Origin: an uncultured Oscillospiraceae bacterium
GTDB taxonomy: Bacteria; Bacillota; Clostridia; Oscillospirales; Acutalibacteraceae
DNA: 64,000 nt
Assembly: GCA_900544375.1 (NCBI GenBank)
Contig: UQUZ01000002.1
Span: forward strand, 62,001-126,000
Direction of reading: 5' to 3'
The notes under the pieces are model-generated. The model was given only the letters and a program-made list of their open reading frames with translations. It was not told the DNA's origin and searched no databases. Below are positions 61,680 through 64,000 of the stretch, one piece after another. Position 1 is the first letter of the stretch. The number at the start of each line of letters is the position of its first letter. Made by a program: the position numbers and the translations under genes.

Positions 61680-62564
61680 TTGCAGATAAACGGATTGATT
61701 GTAAAGGGGATCGGCGGCTTCTATTATGTAGAAGCCGCCGATGCGGTATATGAGTGCAAGGCGAGGGGGATTTTTCGCAAACGGAAACAGGCGCCCCTTG
61801 TGGGCGATTCTGTGCGTATTACAGCAGGCGTAGCAGAGCAGGAGAATACCATTGACGAAATATTACCCCGTAAAAATCAACTGTGCCGGCCTCCAATTGC
61901 CAATTTGGATCAGTTGGTGATTGTGGCGTCTACCTGTGAACCAGCCCCCAACCTGCTCTTGCTGGATAAGCTAACGGCAATCGCCGTCTCTAAGCAGATT
62001 AAGCCGGTGATAGTCTTTACAAAATCGGATTTATGTAAAGCGGATGAGCTTGTCAAAATTTATCATCACGCCGGATTTCCTGCCTTTGCCGTTTCTTGCC
62101 GGGATGGAAAGGGTGTGCTTGGGGTGAAGGAAACATTAAGCGGCAAGCTAAGCGCCTTTACAGGAAATTCGGGCGTAGGAAAATCTTCGTTGCTGAATTG
62201 CCTGGATGCTTCTCTTCGCCTGCCCACTGGTGAAATCAGCGGAAAATTGGGGCGTGGGAGGCATACCACTCGGCAATCTGAAATTTTTCACTTGGCGAAT
62301 GGCCTTGTGGCGGATACGCCGGGTTTCTCTGCGCTGGATTTGGAGAAGAGCGAGGTCATCCGGAAAGAGGAGCTCCCTTTTTGTTTCCCGGAATTTCTGC
62401 CCTATCTTGGGCATTGTCAATTTACAAGCTGTACTCATACCAAGGATAAGGGCTGCGCCATTCTACAGGCCCTTGCGGATGGAGAAATTGAGCCGAAGCG
62501 CCATGAGAGTTACGTAGCATTCTATGAATCGGTTAAGGATTTAAAGGATTGGGAAACCGGATAA
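61680..62564 (+). CDS. rsgA: Ribosome small subunit-dependent GTPase A
   Basis: A 294-residue circularly permuted GTPase: OB domain (INGLIVKGIGGFYYVEA), TKSD (G4) before GNSGVGKSSL (G1), DTPGFS (G3), and the zinc knuckle C...H..C near the end. It helps mature the 30S subunit. No ATG is available: TTG 61680 matches family starts, GTG 61668 is an alternative. rpe, present after rsgA in Bacillus, is missing. Confidence 0.93.
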   Translation: MQINGLIVKGIGGFYYVEAADAVYECKARGIFRKRKQAPLVGDSVRITAGVAEQENTIDEILPRKNQLCRPPIANLDQLVIVASTCEPAPNLLLLDKLTAIAVSKQIKPVIVFTKSDLCKADELVKIYHHAGFPAFAVSCRDGKGVLGVKETLSGKLSAFTGNSGVGKSSLLNCLDASLRLPTGEISGKLGRGRHTTRQSEIFHLANGLVADTPGFSALDLEKSEVIRKEELPFCFPEFLPYLGHCQFTSCTHTKDKGCAILQALADGEIEPKRHESYVAFYESVKDLKDWETG

Positions 62565-62593
62565 TATGCACCGGAAGGGAAGTGGATGACAGG

Positions 62594-63220
62594 ATGGTCA
62601 GATGCGTGATTTTAGGGGCGGGACCAATTCAGAATACTCAAATAACCCGTGGCTTTGTACGGCAGGATGATTTCATCCTTTGTGCGGATGGAGGTTATGC
62701 GCATGCCCGCAGGATGGGGCTGCGCCCGGATCTTTTGATTGGGGATTTTGATTCCGTAAAGCCACCGGAACATGCCGGTTGTGAAGTTTATTCCTATCCT
62801 CCTGAAAAGGATGACACCGATATGCTCCTTGCGCTTAAATGCGGGTTGGAGCGGGGCTTCCGCGATTATTTAATATTGGGCGGGCTGGGAGGCCGGTTGG
62901 ACCATACCATTGCCAATTTTACGGTGTTGGCCTATGCCATCGATCATGGGGCAAAAGCAGTCTTGCAGGATGAGAAGAATGCGGCGATCTTGCTGCGTGA
63001 TTCTGCAATTTCAGTGCCCGTGTGCCCGGGCTTTAAATTGTCAGTTTTCCCGTATGGTGGGGGAGCAAAGGGCGTTTGTTTGCGCGGTGTGAAATATCCT
63101 TTGGAGGATTATGAAATGGACCCATATTGTACGCTGGGGGTCAGCAATGAAATTCTTCCTTCCGGTGGTGAAATATCTGTCAAAAGCGGTACATTGCTGC
63201 TTGTTTTTTCGAAAGATTAA
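62594..63220 (+). CDS. thiN: Thiamine pyrophosphokinase
   Basis: A 208-residue enzyme that makes thiamine diphosphate, the cofactor of the transketolase in this window. Motifs: CADGGYAHARRMGLRPDLLIGDFDS, DDTDMLLAL and GGLGGRLDHTIANF. ATG 62594 has GAAGGGAAG upstream. The C-terminal binding domain is present. Confidence 0.93.
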   Translation: MVRCVILGAGPIQNTQITRGFVRQDDFILCADGGYAHARRMGLRPDLLIGDFDSVKPPEHAGCEVYSYPPEKDDTDMLLALKCGLERGFRDYLILGGLGGRLDHTIANFTVLAYAIDHGAKAVLQDEKNAAILLRDSAISVPVCPGFKLSVFPYGGGAKGVCLRGVKYPLEDYEMDPYCTLGVSNEILPSGGEISVKSGTLLLVFSKD

Positions 63221-63353
63221 GTTTTTAGGAGCTTTTGTTTTTCTCACGAACGCTTTTCCCATCGCGGCATATACTAAAAGTGAGCATCTTGGAAAACAGA
63301 TGCTTGGCGAGGGGGCGCTCCTCTCTCCATCTTGCGCAGGGACGGTGCTGCCT

Positions 63354-63506
63354 GTGAGATATCGGGGAAGCAGCAGAGGGATGATTTTGATTGCGTTTGG
63401 TGTGGGGCTTTTGGTTGCCCGATTTTTCCCGGCGCAATTTTTGCTGGCCGTTTTGGCTGCTCTGCTGGTGATGTTTGGCGTGGCTCTGTGCAGAAACTTT
63501 TGTTAG
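63354..63506 (+). CDS. Small hydrophobic protein ahead of spoVM
   Basis: A frame of 50 residues from GTG 63354: basic N-terminus MRYRGSSRG, then two hydrophobic stretches (ILIAFGVGLLVARFF; FLLAVLAALLVMFGVALC) and a Cys-ending tail. It ends 11 bp before spoVM. The same frame is open back to 63111, but an earlier start would overlap thiN heavily. Uncharacterised; the position suggests a sporulation or membrane role (inference). Confidence 0.55.
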   Translation: MRYRGSSRGMILIAFGVGLLVARFFPAQFLLAVLAALLVMFGVALCRNFC

Positions 63507-63517
63507 GGGGACTTAGT

Positions 63518-63604
63518 ATGAAAGTGGTATCTTTCCGCAGTCCTAAACTCTTGAGCGGAATCCTGCGCCTCATTTTCGGAATCAAAAAATCGGATGGTGT
63601 GTAA
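63518..63604 (+). CDS. spoVM: Stage V sporulation protein SpoVM
   Basis: A 28-residue peptide MKVVSFRSPKLLSGILRLIF followed by GIKKSDGV, closely matching the amphipathic-helix peptide SpoVM of Bacillus (26 residues, with conserved Pro near residue 9). It recognises the convex forespore membrane and anchors SpoIVA of the coat. The ribosome site TAGGGGG is 7 nt before the ATG. Position after thiN is the same as in Bacillus. Too short for ordinary gene callers. Confidence 0.9.
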   Translation: MKVVSFRSPKLLSGILRLIFGIKKSDGV

Positions 63605-63631
63605 CTCTGATCGAGAGATACATACAAAATG

Positions 63632-63668
63632 CAACGAGCCGGAAGCTTTTATCGCTTCCGGCTCGTTG
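63632..63668. terminator. Bidirectional terminator
   Basis: Perfect 15-bp stem CAACGAGCCGGAAGC / GCTTCCGGCTCGTTG with a 7-nt loop and T-rich tails on both sides. It ends spoVM and the convergent prs gene. Confidence 0.9.
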
Positions 63669-63680
63669 GCTATTCTATTT

Positions 63681-64000
63681 TTACGGCTTTGCATTCGCCT
63701 CATGCACTTCGTAGCCGCGCTTTTTCAGGAAACTGTAAATTCGGTCGGATGGGTTAAGTAGTTTGCTGATAGATAGATCATGATTGAGCGTATCGATAAT
63801 ATAGGCGATGTACTTGGACATCTCCACTTCCGTATACCACTCCCTCTTGCGCAATTCGGGGGTGCGATAGATTAAGTTGGTGGTAAATACCCGGTAGAAC
63901 AGCCCTTCTTCATATGCTTTATCAAACACTTCTAAGCCATTGCAAAAAAGGCCGAACGCCGCACAGATGAAAATCCGATTGGCTTTGAGATCCTTTAGCT
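63681..64000 (-). CDS. prs: Ribose-phosphate pyrophosphokinase, C-terminal part (cut by window edge)
   Basis: The frame is open to the window end: 105 residues with IFICAAFGLFCNGLEVFDKAY, TTNLIYRTPEL, KREWYTEVEMSKYIA and LNHDLSISKLL, the C-terminal signature of PRPP synthetase. It makes PRPP, the substrate of PurF in this window. The N-terminal part and start lie beyond 64000. Confidence 0.9.
   Translation of the reverse strand, partial: LKDLKANRIFICAAFGLFCNGLEVFDKAYEEGLFYRVFTTNLIYRTPELRKREWYTEVEMSKYIAYIIDTLNHDLSISKLLNPSDRIYSFLKKRGYEVHEANAKP

Overview
The window is a bacterial chromosome segment from a spore-forming, Gram-positive Firmicute, most likely class Clostridia and probably the Oscillospiraceae/Ruminococcaceae group (an inference from protein character and gene order; no rRNA is present). 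Sporulation-linked genes include a 28-residue SpoVM, a CwlD-type amidase and a YlmC/YmxH PRC-barrel protein. No rRNA, tRNA or CRISPR array was recognised.

Layout. 1-3270: end of a TauE/SafE permease, a sulfatase and a GPH sugar:cation symporter, read as a desulfation and uptake set. 3477-11610: an oppositely oriented carbohydrate-type island (a 60-codon SDR stub, GPH and MFS transporters, split transketolase, an MDR dehydrogenase and an AraC regulator with a degenerate receiver). A 366-bp copy of the 3' end of the first symporter (2911-3276) recurs at 11706-12071, joined to a truncated LysM gene, so the island sits between near-identical direct repeats. 12158-19965: secreted GH25/LysM lysozyme, aminotransferase, PHP phosphatase, ACT protein with a DUF711 partner, M20 peptidase and a lipoprotein.

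20082-28052: a de novo purine operon, purE-purF-purM-purN-purO-type cyclohydrolase-AICAR transformylase-S51 peptidase-like-purD. The last two steps to IMP are made by two separate proteins instead of fused PurH. Its leader has a good promoter, a foldable RNA, a 30-codon ORF and an intrinsic terminator just before purE, which suggests attenuation. 28184-34919: MacA-like adaptor plus MacB-like permease with no ATPase, a ricin-lectin protein with a lysine/alanine-rich tail, a D-2-hydroxyacid dehydrogenase, YlmC and a tandem-domain ThyX. 35367-43076: cupin, thymidylate kinase, DUF2156, GNAT, DJ-1, 5-formyl-THF cyclo-ligase, MltG, U32 peptidase and a DUF5596-type acyltransferase, several with overlapping ends.

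43083-46000 is accessory: three hairpin terminators, a RAYT transposase flanked by 36-nt inverted REP palindromes, small regulators (ribbon-helix-helix, PadR) and a 108-bp tandem repeat related to dispersed copies near 35 kb. 46033-63604: cwlD, radA, a tiny Cys-rich ORF, a DUF6873-like gene, then a long housekeeping operon from a consensus promoter: yicC/yloC-remA-gmk-rpoZ-priA-def-fmt-yugP-like-rsmB-rlmN-prpC-prkC-rsgA-thiN-small membrane protein-spoVM. This matches the Bacillus subtilis order except that coaBC and rpe are absent and a zinc metallopeptidase is inserted. The window ends inside a convergent PRPP synthetase gene.
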